A stretch of DNA of 21,570 bases, taken from the NCBI GenBank assembly GCA_900768635.1, contig CAAGDP010000010.1:1-21570 (forward strand). The letters are read 5' to 3'. Positions 1 to 6,795 of this stretch are shown one piece after another. The notes under the pieces were generated by a model. It saw only the letters and a program-made list of their open reading frames with translations. It made no database searches and was not told the origin of the DNA. The stretch comes from Enterobacterales bacterium (GTDB lineage Bacteria; Pseudomonadota; Gammaproteobacteria; Enterobacterales; Succinivibrionaceae). Numbering within the stretch: position 1 is the first letter of the stretch; every line of letters begins with the position of its first letter. A program made the position numbers and the translations under genes.

Positions 1-66
1 AATATTTATAGAGTTGGGGCATCAACTCTTAGAGGAGAATTTGTAAGACCTACAATAGTAGGCTAG
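1..66 (+). other. possible 3' end of an upstream reading frame (doubtful)
   Basis: Frame 1 is open from the window edge for 21 codons and ends at TAG (64-66), so this could be the C-terminus of a gene that starts before the window. I do not recognise the peptide. Against coding, the same stretch contains two hairpins: a 7-bp stem at 10-16/23-29 and a 5-bp stem at 49-53/58-62. That fits a structured RNA or untranslated region equally well. Only sequence to the left of the window can decide. Confidence 0.2.
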
Positions 67-84
67 ATTTGTTGATACTAGAAA

Positions 85-105
85 CCCCCGCATTTATGCG
101 TGGGG
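85..105. other. GC-rich hairpin resembling a lone type I-E CRISPR repeat
   Basis: CCCC at 85-88 pairs with GGGG at 102-105, and CGCA at 89-92 pairs with TGCG at 97-100, with a bulged T at 101 and a 4-nt loop. The minus-strand reading (ATAC, then CCCC, a CGCA core, GGGGG, and TTTC at the end) has the architecture of type I-E CRISPR repeats. No second copy lies within one spacer length on either side, so this is not an array. It could be a degenerate terminal repeat, a mobile-element end or a chance hairpin. Confidence 0.3.
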
Positions 106-306
106 AGTATGTCATAAGACTTATCCGTACTTATACTGTGATCTATCAATAAGCACATTGTCAGGTATGTGCATAACTATGTTGCAGTCCTTGGCCGCAT
201 CCTGAAAAGAGTTTAATGAGAAACATTTTATGATGCCTGAGGAATACTGATTTTTCCATCAGATAAAAAACTGTACTTTTTCAGATACATTTTCTATCAT
301 ATGTCG

Positions 307-337
307 ACAGATCCGGAGTATTCCGGATCTGTATTTT
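307..337 (+). terminator. strong intrinsic terminator before rmlA
   Basis: A perfect 11-bp inverted repeat, ACAGATCCGGA (307-317) and TCCGGATCTGT (322-332), with a 4-nt loop GTAT, is followed by ATTTT (333-337). It would end any transcript entering from the left and insulate rmlA. No convincing gene lies between 67 and 306: the reading frames there are short, and the two short open stretches (for example 142-216 in frame 1) match nothing I know. Confidence 0.75.
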
Positions 338-423
338 GTCAATTATCATAATAAGGTCGGAGTTGTCCTGGGTTATCATATTCCACGGTCGATTTTCTGA
401 TTTCATAGCACAGGGGTATTAAA

Positions 424-1290
424 TTGAAAGGTATTATTCTGGCAGGCGGGAGTGGTACCCGTCTTTATCCACTGACAATCTCCATTAACAAGCAACTTCT
501 TCCTGTTTATGATAAACCCATGATTTTTTATCCCCTGTCTACTTTGATGCTGGCAGGAATTAAAGAGATCCTTGTTATCACAACTGTACAGGATTCTCAT
601 CTGTACCGCAGTCTGATGAAGGATGGATCCCAATGGGGTATCAGCATTTCCTATGCTACTCAGGAAAAGCCTAACGGTCTGGCTGAAGCATTCATTATTG
701 GCGAAGAATTTATTGGTAATGACACTGTATGTCTGGTGTTAGGTGACAATATTTTCCACGGCCATGGTTTAAGTCGCTTGCTTATGGATTGTGCCAGTCT
801 TGAAAGTGGTGCCTTTGTTTTCGGTTATCGAGTGCATGATCCCCAGCGCTATGGTGTGGTAACTTTTGACAGTGACAATAAAGTCCTGTCCATTGAAGAA
901 AAACCGGAAAAGCCCAAGTCGCAGTATGCGGTGGCCGGTTTGTATTTTTATGATAATAATGTCATCCGCTATGCAAAAAGTATTAAGCCGTCCAAGCGCG
1001 GAGAGCTGGAGATTACCGATATTAATAACTGTTATCTTCGGGAAGGCAACCTTTCCGTGGTAAAGTTCAGTCGCGGTATTGCCTGGCTAGACACCGGCAC
1101 TCACGATTCTCTTATGGAAGCTGCAGCTTATATCCGAACTTTGGAAAAGCGTCAGAATTGTCAGATTTGCTGTCCGGATGAAATTGCTTTTGAAAGAGGT
1201 TATATAACCAGAGAGCAATTACGGGAAAATGCCCAGCCTCTTCTTAAAAATTCCTATGGCAGGTATCTTATGAATTTAGCTGGATACTAA
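424..1290 (+). CDS. rmlA: glucose-1-phosphate thymidylyltransferase (RmlA/RfbA)
   Basis: This enzyme makes dTDP-glucose and pyrophosphate from dTTP and glucose-1-phosphate. It is the first step towards dTDP-L-rhamnose and other dTDP-sugars for O-antigen or capsule, in the cytoplasm. The 288-residue protein has the usual length of the family. Visible motifs are the nucleotide-binding loop LAGGSGTRLYPLT (residues 6-18), KQLLPVYDKPM (23-33), the LGDNIF metal-site region, EEKP, the GELEITDIN segment and WLDTGTH. The start is TTG at 424. It is the only possible start after an in-frame TAG at 406, it gives the canonical N-terminus MKGIILAGG, and AGGGG lies 7 nt upstream. The gene stands alone between two strong terminators, with no rmlB, rmlC or rmlD beside it, so its partners must be elsewhere. 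Family assignment is secure. The end-product sugar cannot be deduced here. Confidence 0.96.
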   Translation: MKGIILAGGSGTRLYPLTISINKQLLPVYDKPMIFYPLSTLMLAGIKEILVITTVQDSHLYRSLMKDGSQWGISISYATQEKPNGLAEAFIIGEEFIGNDTVCLVLGDNIFHGHGLSRLLMDCASLESGAFVFGYRVHDPQRYGVVTFDSDNKVLSIEEKPEKPKSQYAVAGLYFYDNNVIRYAKSIKPSKRGELEITDINNCYLREGNLSVVKFSRGIAWLDTGTHDSLMEAAAYIRTLEKRQNCQICCPDEIAFERGYITREQLRENAQPLLKNSYGRYLMNLAGY

Positions 1291-1313
1291 TCCGTACTTT
1301 TTCCTCTCTTCTT

Positions 1314-1341
1314 CCGTTACCTTTCCGGTAACGGTTTTTTT
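1314..1341 (+). terminator. rmlA intrinsic terminator
   Basis: An 8-bp perfect stem, CCGTTACC (1314-1321) with GGTAACGG (1327-1334), has a 5-nt loop and is followed directly by seven T residues (1335-1341). It begins 23 nt after the rmlA stop codon and separates rmlA from the sigma-factor gene. Confidence 0.92.
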
Positions 1342-1342
1342 A

Positions 1343-1647
1343 CCTTTGCGTATCCAGATATTCTTAAAATCTTGCAGCAGTAATTGTTACATATGTGACA
1401 TTTCCGGCAGCATATGTTTGTTTTTGCATCCTATCGATATATTTTTGAGCAAAAGATCGTATATTTTGAGCTATAACAGAATTTTGTGAAAGAATAATGA
1501 TAAAATGAATGCGTTTTCGAAGTGTTGCCAATAGTTGTGATTTCCTGCATGCAACGTTTTGCATCCTTTTGAAACGTTCAGCTTCACATCAGGAAGAATT
1601 GCTGTACCAGAGTTTTATCGCTCCTGGTGTTCTCTGCAGTTTGAACA
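1343..1647. other. AT-rich intergenic region upstream of the sigma-factor gene
   Basis: I see no convincing gene here. The notable content lies towards the right end: TGCATGCA (1546-1553); an inverted repeat TGCAA-CGTT-TTGCA (1550-1563); and two copies of the palindrome AACGTT at 1553-1558 and 1573-1578, exactly 20 bp apart, which places them on the same helix face. An 11-bp stretch TTTTGCATCCT occurs at 1422-1432 and again at 1557-1567. These could be operator sites for the downstream sigma gene. I could not identify a sigma-70 promoter with good spacing. Confidence 0.4.
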
Positions 1648-2181
1648 ATGGATATACGCATGATAACTGAGCAGCAAATGCATTCTTACTATGAGGATAT
1701 AGCTCCTCGCCTTACCAGTTTTCTTGTTGCCAATGGAACATCTTATGATCAGGCCTGTGATCTTGTTCAGGAGACTTTTATTCGCATCTGGCAGAAGAGA
1801 AGTGAACTTACCCAGGACGACAGTATTTCCGGTCTGGCATTCCGTATTGCCAAAAATCTTCGTATTGATGATTTCCGTAAAGCCAAACGGGAAATTCTGG
1901 TAGATGAATATGAGGATTCTTCAGTTCCTACAGTGGAAAACCCTGCAGCAAATGAAAGACAGGATGAATATATCCGGGATTGTGTCACTAAAGCGCTTAT
2001 GCAACTGCCTGAGGATTACCGGATCTGCTACACATTGTACAATCTTGGTGAATTGTCGGTAAAGGAGATTTCTGCCCAGCTTAATATCAGTGAGTCTTTG
2101 GTTAAGGTTCGTATTCATCGGGCCAAGGAGAAACTTTCCGGAATTTTATCTTATCTGAAGGAAGATGTCTGCGGAGCATAA
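1648..2181 (+). CDS. ECF-type RNA polymerase sigma factor
   Basis: This 177-residue protein is a sigma-70 family factor of the extracytoplasmic-function type, with only regions 2 and 4. Region 2 spans about residues 15-82, with QACDLVQETFIRIWQ (35-49) and the promoter-melting segment LAFRIAKNLRIDDFRK (63-78). Region 4 spans about 113-168, with the helix-turn-helix ELSVKEISAQLNISESLVKVRIHRAKEKL. It should direct RNA polymerase to a small regulon. The start is ATG at 1648: an in-frame TGA sits at 1642 and the next ATG is at 1660. Neither start has a clear Shine-Dalgarno sequence, so translation may be weak. No transmembrane or zinc-binding anti-sigma factor gene follows, although one usually accompanies this class. 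The T6SS operon begins 171 nt downstream behind a promoter-like ECF motif, so I infer that it is the main target. Confidence 0.9.
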   Translation: MDIRMITEQQMHSYYEDIAPRLTSFLVANGTSYDQACDLVQETFIRIWQKRSELTQDDSISGLAFRIAKNLRIDDFRKAKREILVDEYEDSSVPTVENPAANERQDEYIRDCVTKALMQLPEDYRICYTLYNLGELSVKEISAQLNISESLVKVRIHRAKEKLSGILSYLKEDVCGA

Positions 2182-2258
2182 TTCTGCCACAGGAGAGGTG
2201 TTCTTGCAGATTGTTCTTGACGGTTTCATTAAAGTTACCGGATAAACTTCTCCTTATG

Positions 2259-2270
2259 TGACAGCTGTCA
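2259..2270. promoter_or_regulatory. perfect 12-bp palindrome, candidate operator
   Basis: TGACAGCTGTCA is fully self-complementary and lies 24 bp upstream of the putative -35 element of the T6SS operon promoter. The position suits an activator or repressor dimer site. I cannot name the protein that would bind it. Confidence 0.4.
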
Positions 2271-2294
2271 GCAGTTTGCCATATGTAAATTTTC

Positions 2295-2320
2295 TGTAAC
2301 TTTTTCCTGTATCAGTCGTT
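2295..2320 (+). promoter_or_regulatory. putative ECF sigma promoter of the T6SS operon
   Basis: TGTAAC (2295-2300) and CGTT (2317-2320) are separated by exactly 16 nt. Many ECF promoters have an AAC-containing -35 box and a CGT-containing -10 box at this spacing. Transcription would start near 2327, leaving an untranslated leader of about 26 nt before the first gene of the operon. I did not find a matching pair upstream of the sigma gene itself, so autoregulation is not evident. The motif is inferred by eye and has not been scored. Confidence 0.5.
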
Positions 2321-2352
2321 ATAGTAGTAGAGAAACATGCAGGAATATTACT

Positions 2353-2634
2353 ATGGAAAACAACGATTGTGATTTTGTGGATAAGCTGGTCAAAATGGCT
2401 TATCGGTCGCTTAAAGCACCGGCATGTCCTGATTTTTCAAAAATCCCGTCTGCTGAAAAGAAACCGAGTATATGGTTTTTGGCTAAAGAGCGGTTTACAG
2501 CAGGGAAACAGAAATTATCAGATAGTTTTAAAGAGCTTAGTTCAGATGAACTTGACGCTGTTTGTGCAGCAGGTCGCAGAAAATCAGAAGAGGATCTGAT
2601 GGATCAATCCGGATCTGATGATGAGCTGCGATGA
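2353..2634 (+). CDS. small protein of unknown function, first gene of the T6SS operon
   Basis: I do not recognise this 93-residue protein. The start is supported by AGGA at 2341-2344, 8 nt before ATG. There is no signal peptide or membrane segment, so it should be cytoplasmic. The N-terminal half is mixed, with CP at 25-26. The middle is basic and helical, and the tail is strongly acidic, ending in a run of E, D and S residues. Residues around 62-71 read LSSDELDAVC, similar in form to the LS-x-(D/E)-EL-x-AV motif that closes Nif11/NHLP-type RiPP leader peptides. It lacks the GG cleavage site, and a basic-acidic tail follows instead of a core peptide. It lies between the ECF promoter and tssA (33 nt gap). 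A soluble regulator of the sigma factor or a T6SS accessory protein is possible, but neither is shown. Confidence 0.7.
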   Translation: MENNDCDFVDKLVKMAYRSLKAPACPDFSKIPSAEKKPSIWFLAKERFTAGKQKLSDSFKELSSDELDAVCAAGRRKSEEDLMDQSGSDDELR

Positions 2635-2667
2635 TGCAGATAAATAATTAGGGAGAATAAATATTCT

Positions 2668-4293
2668 ATGGTGCCGGCAGAGATAGTTGCCCTGGGGGCG
2701 GATAATCCTCAATCTGGACTTGACGGGCAGAGCATAGATGATACTCCCGAGATGATGAAACTTGCCACGGAAATAGATAAGTTAAGCAGTATTTCCGCCC
2801 AGAGTCCTGTTAACTGGAGCTTGGTGGAACAGTGTTCCAGAATTATTCTCCGGGATTATGTCAAGCATTTTCAGATTGCAGCCTATTACGGAGTAAGTTT
2901 ACTGAAGACTACTTCCAAATTATCGGCTATTGCAGATGCAGCAGCGGTATTTGAAGGTATTTTTCAGCACCACTGGGAGGATTCTCTCCCGCCCAAGAAA
3001 CGCAAAAAAGGCCGGTTTAATGCAGTGGAATACTGGCTGGAGTTTGTTTCTGAATATGCCGAAAATTACAGCGGCGATCCAGTTGCCCAGTCTGTAGTTA
3101 CCGACTGTGTTGAGCAGTTACGCAACCTTGATGCGGTTATGGCATCTGTTGATGAAGATCTGGCTCCCAACCTCAGACCTCTTATCAACATGGTAGAGCG
3201 TATTGAATCTTTTGATGATACTCCTGTCCAGGAAGAAACTTCTTCCGCTTCTGACAGTGAGGCAGTTGAGGATTCAGCAGTTAGGGATGTACCGGGAACC
3301 CAGGAAACATCTTCAGTTGCTGTGGAAGTTGCTTCCTCCTCATCTCCGGTTAAAAATATCCAGCCTGAAACCGTACCATCCCCGGTAAAGACTGTTGCTC
3401 CGTCCCCCATAGCTGTTCCTGCAGCCGATAATGCAGAGCAGAAATCCCGAATTGCCTTTGATTTTTTGATAGGTGCCGCTGCGGATCTTTTCACCGCCGA
3501 TACCTTCAATGCTGAATCCTACCTGTATCGCAGATTGGGAACCTGGCTGAAAATCAAGAATTTGCCTCCTAATGACCATGGCCTTACCCGGCTTCCCGCA
3601 CCTCCGGAAGAGATAGTCAATGCACTGGAAAAACTGTATATCGGCAATCAGTTTGACAAGCTCATTCTAGCCTGTGAACAGAAAGTTACCAATTATCTCT
3701 ACTGGCTTGATCTTTCCTTTTACAGTGCCAGATCTGCAGAAAAACTTAATCACTCTGAAGTAAGTAATGCCATAACCGCAGCCGTCAGATTACTTCTGGA
3801 TCGGTTCCCGGGTGTTACAGAACTGAAATTTGAGAATGGAACACCCATGTGTCAGGCTGATACCAAGGAATGGCTGGCTTCTCTGGGAGAAAAACGTGAG
3901 GCAAGTAATAACGGGGAGGATGGTATTAATGATAAGATCAGGAATGCCATTGATGAGTCCAGAGCTAATTTTGAAAATTCTGCGGTTATTTTTGAAAAGT
4001 ATATCAAGAGCACATCCGGCATTGATCGCATGAGATATGAGTCCGGTTTGGCAGTTGCCTGTTCTCTTAACCATCGGTCTGATCTTGCTGAGGGTATTAT
4101 AAACAGAGTTCTGGATAAGCTGCATAAAAATGATTTGTGCGCCTGGGATCAGGATAAGTCAGCAGAGATCTTAAGTTATGCTTTTGATGTTTATAAAGCG
4201 GCAGATAAGCTGGATGAAGCATCCCGGGTAATTTCAGAACTGGCAGGATTAAGTCCGGTTCTGGCAGTTTCCAAGAAGTATACCGAAGACTGA
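2668..4293 (+). CDS. tssA: type VI secretion protein TssA (ImpA/VasJ family)
   Basis: TssA recruits and coordinates baseplate and sheath/tube assembly. This 541-residue protein has an ImpA_N domain at about residues 13-130, with the early NPQSGLDG segment and a conserved stretch ending LPPKKRKKGRFNAVEYW. A low-complexity linker rich in Ser, Pro, Val and Glu spans about 184-259. A C-terminal VasJ-type helical domain runs from about 260 to the end, with FNAESYLYRRLGTWLKI and NALEKLYIGNQFDKLI. No membrane segment is present. ATG at 2668 has GGGAG about 12 nt upstream, slightly far but acceptable. It follows the small protein gene by 33 nt and precedes tssB by 61 nt. The C-terminal domain defines the TssA subtype, which I did not resolve. 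Confidence 0.92.
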   Translation: MVPAEIVALGADNPQSGLDGQSIDDTPEMMKLATEIDKLSSISAQSPVNWSLVEQCSRIILRDYVKHFQIAAYYGVSLLKTTSKLSAIADAAAVFEGIFQHHWEDSLPPKKRKKGRFNAVEYWLEFVSEYAENYSGDPVAQSVVTDCVEQLRNLDAVMASVDEDLAPNLRPLINMVERIESFDDTPVQEETSSASDSEAVEDSAVRDVPGTQETSSVAVEVASSSSPVKNIQPETVPSPVKTVAPSPIAVPAADNAEQKSRIAFDFLIGAAADLFTADTFNAESYLYRRLGTWLKIKNLPPNDHGLTRLPAPPEEIVNALEKLYIGNQFDKLILACEQKVTNYLYWLDLSFYSARSAEKLNHSEVSNAITAAVRLLLDRFPGVTELKFENGTPMCQADTKEWLASLGEKREASNNGEDGINDKIRNAIDESRANFENSAVIFEKYIKSTSGIDRMRYESGLAVACSLNHRSDLAEGIINRVLDKLHKNDLCAWDQDKSAEILSYAFDVYKAADKLDEASRVISELAGLSPVLAVSKKYTED

Positions 4294-4354
4294 AGTGCAT
4301 TCTTTTGGTCTGAAATTGATTGTCATTAGATAGAAATATGGAGAGTAATTGTTT

Positions 4355-4864
4355 ATGTCTCAGGAAGGTTCAATAGCACCCAAGGAGCGTGTTAACATTG
4401 TTTATCGTCCCGCAACCGGCGATGCCAAGGAAGAAGTGGAATTACCTCTGAAGATTTTGGTTATGGGAGATTTTACCCATGCTGAAGATGAAAGAGCTGT
4501 GGAAGACAGAGAACCAATCAGCATCAACAAGGACAACTTTAATGATGTTCTGCAGGCTCAGAATATCAAGATGAGCTTTAATGTTCCAAAGAAACTTTCA
4601 GGAGCACAGGCTGATGAACAAATGGCTGTAAATTTAAAGATTGGCAGTATTAAGGATTTTGAACCGGATGAAATTATCCGTCAGGTTCCGGAGTTGAATA
4701 AGTTGCTGGAACTCCGGGAAGCTCTTAAGGCCTTAAAGAGCCCGTTAAGCAATATTTCTGAATTCCGCAAGAAAGTTCAGAAACTGGTGGCTGATGATGA
4801 GAGCAGAGAAGCTCTGTTCAAGGAACTTGGTATTGATGCAGAAGATGAAGCTAAGAAGGAATAA
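4355..4864 (+). CDS. tssB: T6SS sheath small subunit TssB (VipA)
   Basis: TssB pairs with TssC to form the contractile sheath around the Hcp tube. The 169-residue protein has the family's length and its conserved early segment ELPLKILVMGDF (29-40), followed by the NKDNFNDVL and FNVPKKL segments and a helical, charged C-terminus. I chose ATG at 4355 because GGAGAG at 4340-4345 lies 9 nt upstream. A TTG two codons earlier (4349) would leave only 3 nt of spacing. It is directly followed by tssC (13 nt), the usual pairing. Confidence 0.96.
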   Translation: MSQEGSIAPKERVNIVYRPATGDAKEEVELPLKILVMGDFTHAEDERAVEDREPISINKDNFNDVLQAQNIKMSFNVPKKLSGAQADEQMAVNLKIGSIKDFEPDEIIRQVPELNKLLELREALKALKSPLSNISEFRKKVQKLVADDESREALFKELGIDAEDEAKKE

Positions 4865-4877
4865 GAGGATTTAACCC

Positions 4878-6356
4878 ATGGCAGAAGAATTACAGGCTCA
4901 GGCAGCCGCTGAAGCAGCATCTCAGACCAATTTTCTGGATGATATTGTGGAATCAACACGGCTTAAGCCTACTGATGAGGCGTATTCCGTAACCAAAACC
5001 GGTTTGCAGACTTTCCTTGCTGAACTGGTAAAACCTAAGTATCAGGGTGCCAAAATCAGCGGTGATCTGGTAGATATGATGATTGCAGAGCTGGACAGTC
5101 AGCTTTCCGATCAGGTTAATGAAATTATCCACAATAAAGATTTTAAGGAATTGGAAAGTACCTGGAGAGGTCTTAAGTTCCTGGTTGATCGCACCGATTT
5201 CCGTGAAAATGTGAAAATTGAGGCAATCAATCTGAAAAAACAGGATCTTATCGATGACTTTGATGATGCTCCTGAAATTACCAAGAGCGGATTATATCGC
5301 ACTGTATACACCGCAGAATACGGTCAGTTCGGCGGTCAGCCATATGGTGCTATGATTGCCGACTATGATTTCGGTGCCGGTCCGCAGGATATGAAGCTTC
5401 TTAAAAATGTGGCTGCAGTAGCCGCCATGAGCCATGCACCGTTTATCAGTGCTGCTGGAGCTTCTTTCTTTGGTATTGAAAGCTGGGATGAGCTGGCTAA
5501 ACTCAAAGATCTCCACAGTGTTTTTGAAGGCGCTCAGTATGCTAAGTGGAAGTCTTTCCGGGAATCAGAGGATGCCCGTTATGTAGCCCTTACTCTTCCT
5601 CGTTTCCTCCTGCGTCTTCCTTACGGCCAGAATACTCAGCCTTGCAAGCTTTTCAATTACAAGGAATCAACTGATCGTGGTGATAGCGATTTTTGCTGGG
5701 GTAATACCGCTTTTGCTTTTGCCAGCCGTTTAACTGACAGTTTTGCCAAGTATCGCTGGTGTGCCAATATTATTGGCCCGCAAAGTGGCGGCGCCGTAGA
5801 GGATCTTCCTCTGTACCAGTATGAGGAAAATGGGGAAGTTAAGAATAAAATCCCTACTCAGGTGCTTATTTCAGAACGGCGGGAATTTGAACTGGCTGAC
5901 GAAGGATTTATTGCTTTGACTATGCGCAAGGGTTCTGATAATGCCACCTTCTTCAGTGCTAACAGCACCCAGGCTCCTAAGAGATTCCCTAATACTCCGG
6001 AAGGAAAGGAGCAGGAACTTAATTACCGTCTGTCTACTCAGATGCCTTATATGATGGTTATTGACCGTCTGGCTCATTACATCAAGGTATTACAGAGAGA
6101 AAATATAGGTTCTTGGAAGAACCGTGGTGAACTGGAGGCCGAACTTAATAAATGGGCAAGCCAGTATGTTACCGAAATGGATAATCCGGAGCCAAGCGTA
6201 AGAAGCCGCAGACCTTTGCGTTCCTGTGAAATCAAGGTTTCTGATGTGGCAGGAGATCCAGGCTGGTATCAGGTTTCCATGAAAGTGCGTCCACACTTCA
6301 AGTATATGGGAGCCTCCTTCACTTTGTCTCTGGTCGGCAAACTGGATAAGAAGTAA
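4878..6356 (+). CDS. tssC: T6SS sheath large subunit TssC (VipB)
   Basis: TssC is the large sheath protomer; contraction of the TssB/TssC sheath drives the tube outwards. The 492-residue protein carries the typical conserved segments FKELESTWRGLKFLVDRTDF, the GGQPYGAMIADYDF region, LPRFLLRLPYG and FCWGNTAFAFASRL. Residues 18-31 (NFLDDIVESTRLKP) correspond in position and character to the N-terminal helix that ClpV recognises on contracted sheaths in the VipB family. The start is supported by AAGAGGA 8 nt upstream. It matches the ClpV gene retained in the same operon, so sheath recycling is likely functional. Confidence 0.97.
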   Translation: MAEELQAQAAAEAASQTNFLDDIVESTRLKPTDEAYSVTKTGLQTFLAELVKPKYQGAKISGDLVDMMIAELDSQLSDQVNEIIHNKDFKELESTWRGLKFLVDRTDFRENVKIEAINLKKQDLIDDFDDAPEITKSGLYRTVYTAEYGQFGGQPYGAMIADYDFGAGPQDMKLLKNVAAVAAMSHAPFISAAGASFFGIESWDELAKLKDLHSVFEGAQYAKWKSFRESEDARYVALTLPRFLLRLPYGQNTQPCKLFNYKESTDRGDSDFCWGNTAFAFASRLTDSFAKYRWCANIIGPQSGGAVEDLPLYQYEENGEVKNKIPTQVLISERREFELADEGFIALTMRKGSDNATFFSANSTQAPKRFPNTPEGKEQELNYRLSTQMPYMMVIDRLAHYIKVLQRENIGSWKNRGELEAELNKWASQYVTEMDNPEPSVRSRRPLRSCEIKVSDVAGDPGWYQVSMKVRPHFKYMGASFTLSLVGKLDKK

Positions 6357-6375
6357 TTCTTAGTGGTAGCGTACT

Positions 6376-6795
6376 GTGCAATCGGAAAGCCTGCTGGAAC
6401 GTGTAAGGAATTTATACGGAGACGTCACTCCTTCCGGCAGTGACGTTGATCGGGCTGTTGCGTCCATAGTACGCAATCTGGAAAGAATTTTAAATCACCA
6501 GCAGGGTAGCGCTTTGGCGCAGCCTGATCTTGGTTTACCGGATTTCAACGCCTCCCGTTTCGGGGAGGGGTTGGATAATCTGCGTGCCATGGAGCCTATT
6601 ATTGAACGGTGCATACGCCGTTATGAACCTCGGTGCACTAATGTCAGGGTACACTTTGAGGAAGATCGTCTTGGAACTAGTCTTAATCTGGCATTCAGAG
6701 TTTCTCTTTCCATTGTCTTTGATAATAAGATTATTCCCCTGGTTTTTGAGACGGTTCTCAGTATGGACGGCCGTATTTATGTGGAGCATACCTGA
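6376..6795 (+). CDS. tssE: T6SS baseplate protein TssE (gp25-like)
   Basis: TssE is a baseplate wedge protein homologous to phage T4 gp25 and initiates sheath polymerisation. The 139-residue protein contains the family's LERILNHQQG segment, followed by LGLPDF (52-57), and a C-terminal beta-rich region with an FRVSLSIVFDN-like strand. The start is GTG at 6376, forced by an in-frame TAG at 6367. No clear Shine-Dalgarno sequence is visible, so it probably depends on coupling to tssC, which ends 19 nt upstream. Its TGA shares one base with the tssF ATG (6795), so tssF is translationally coupled in turn. Confidence 0.93.
   Translation: MQSESLLERVRNLYGDVTPSGSDVDRAVASIVRNLERILNHQQGSALAQPDLGLPDFNASRFGEGLDNLRAMEPIIERCIRRYEPRCTNVRVHFEEDRLGTSLNLAFRVSLSIVFDNKIIPLVFETVLSMDGRIYVEHT

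Noticed and set aside
142..216. Short open stretch that might be a transposase remnant
   Set aside because: It has about 24 codons and no identifiable motif. No terminal inverted repeats were seen around it.
1364..1564. Minus-strand reading frame of 66 codons in the intergenic region
   Set aside because: No recognisable domain, no good ribosome binding site, and the AT-rich region looks regulatory. It was judged a chance frame.
3066..3509. Minus-strand reading frame of 147 codons opposite tssA
   Set aside because: It mirrors the low-complexity Ser/Pro/Glu linker of TssA, which gives few stop codons on the opposite strand. No homology or ribosome binding site is seen.
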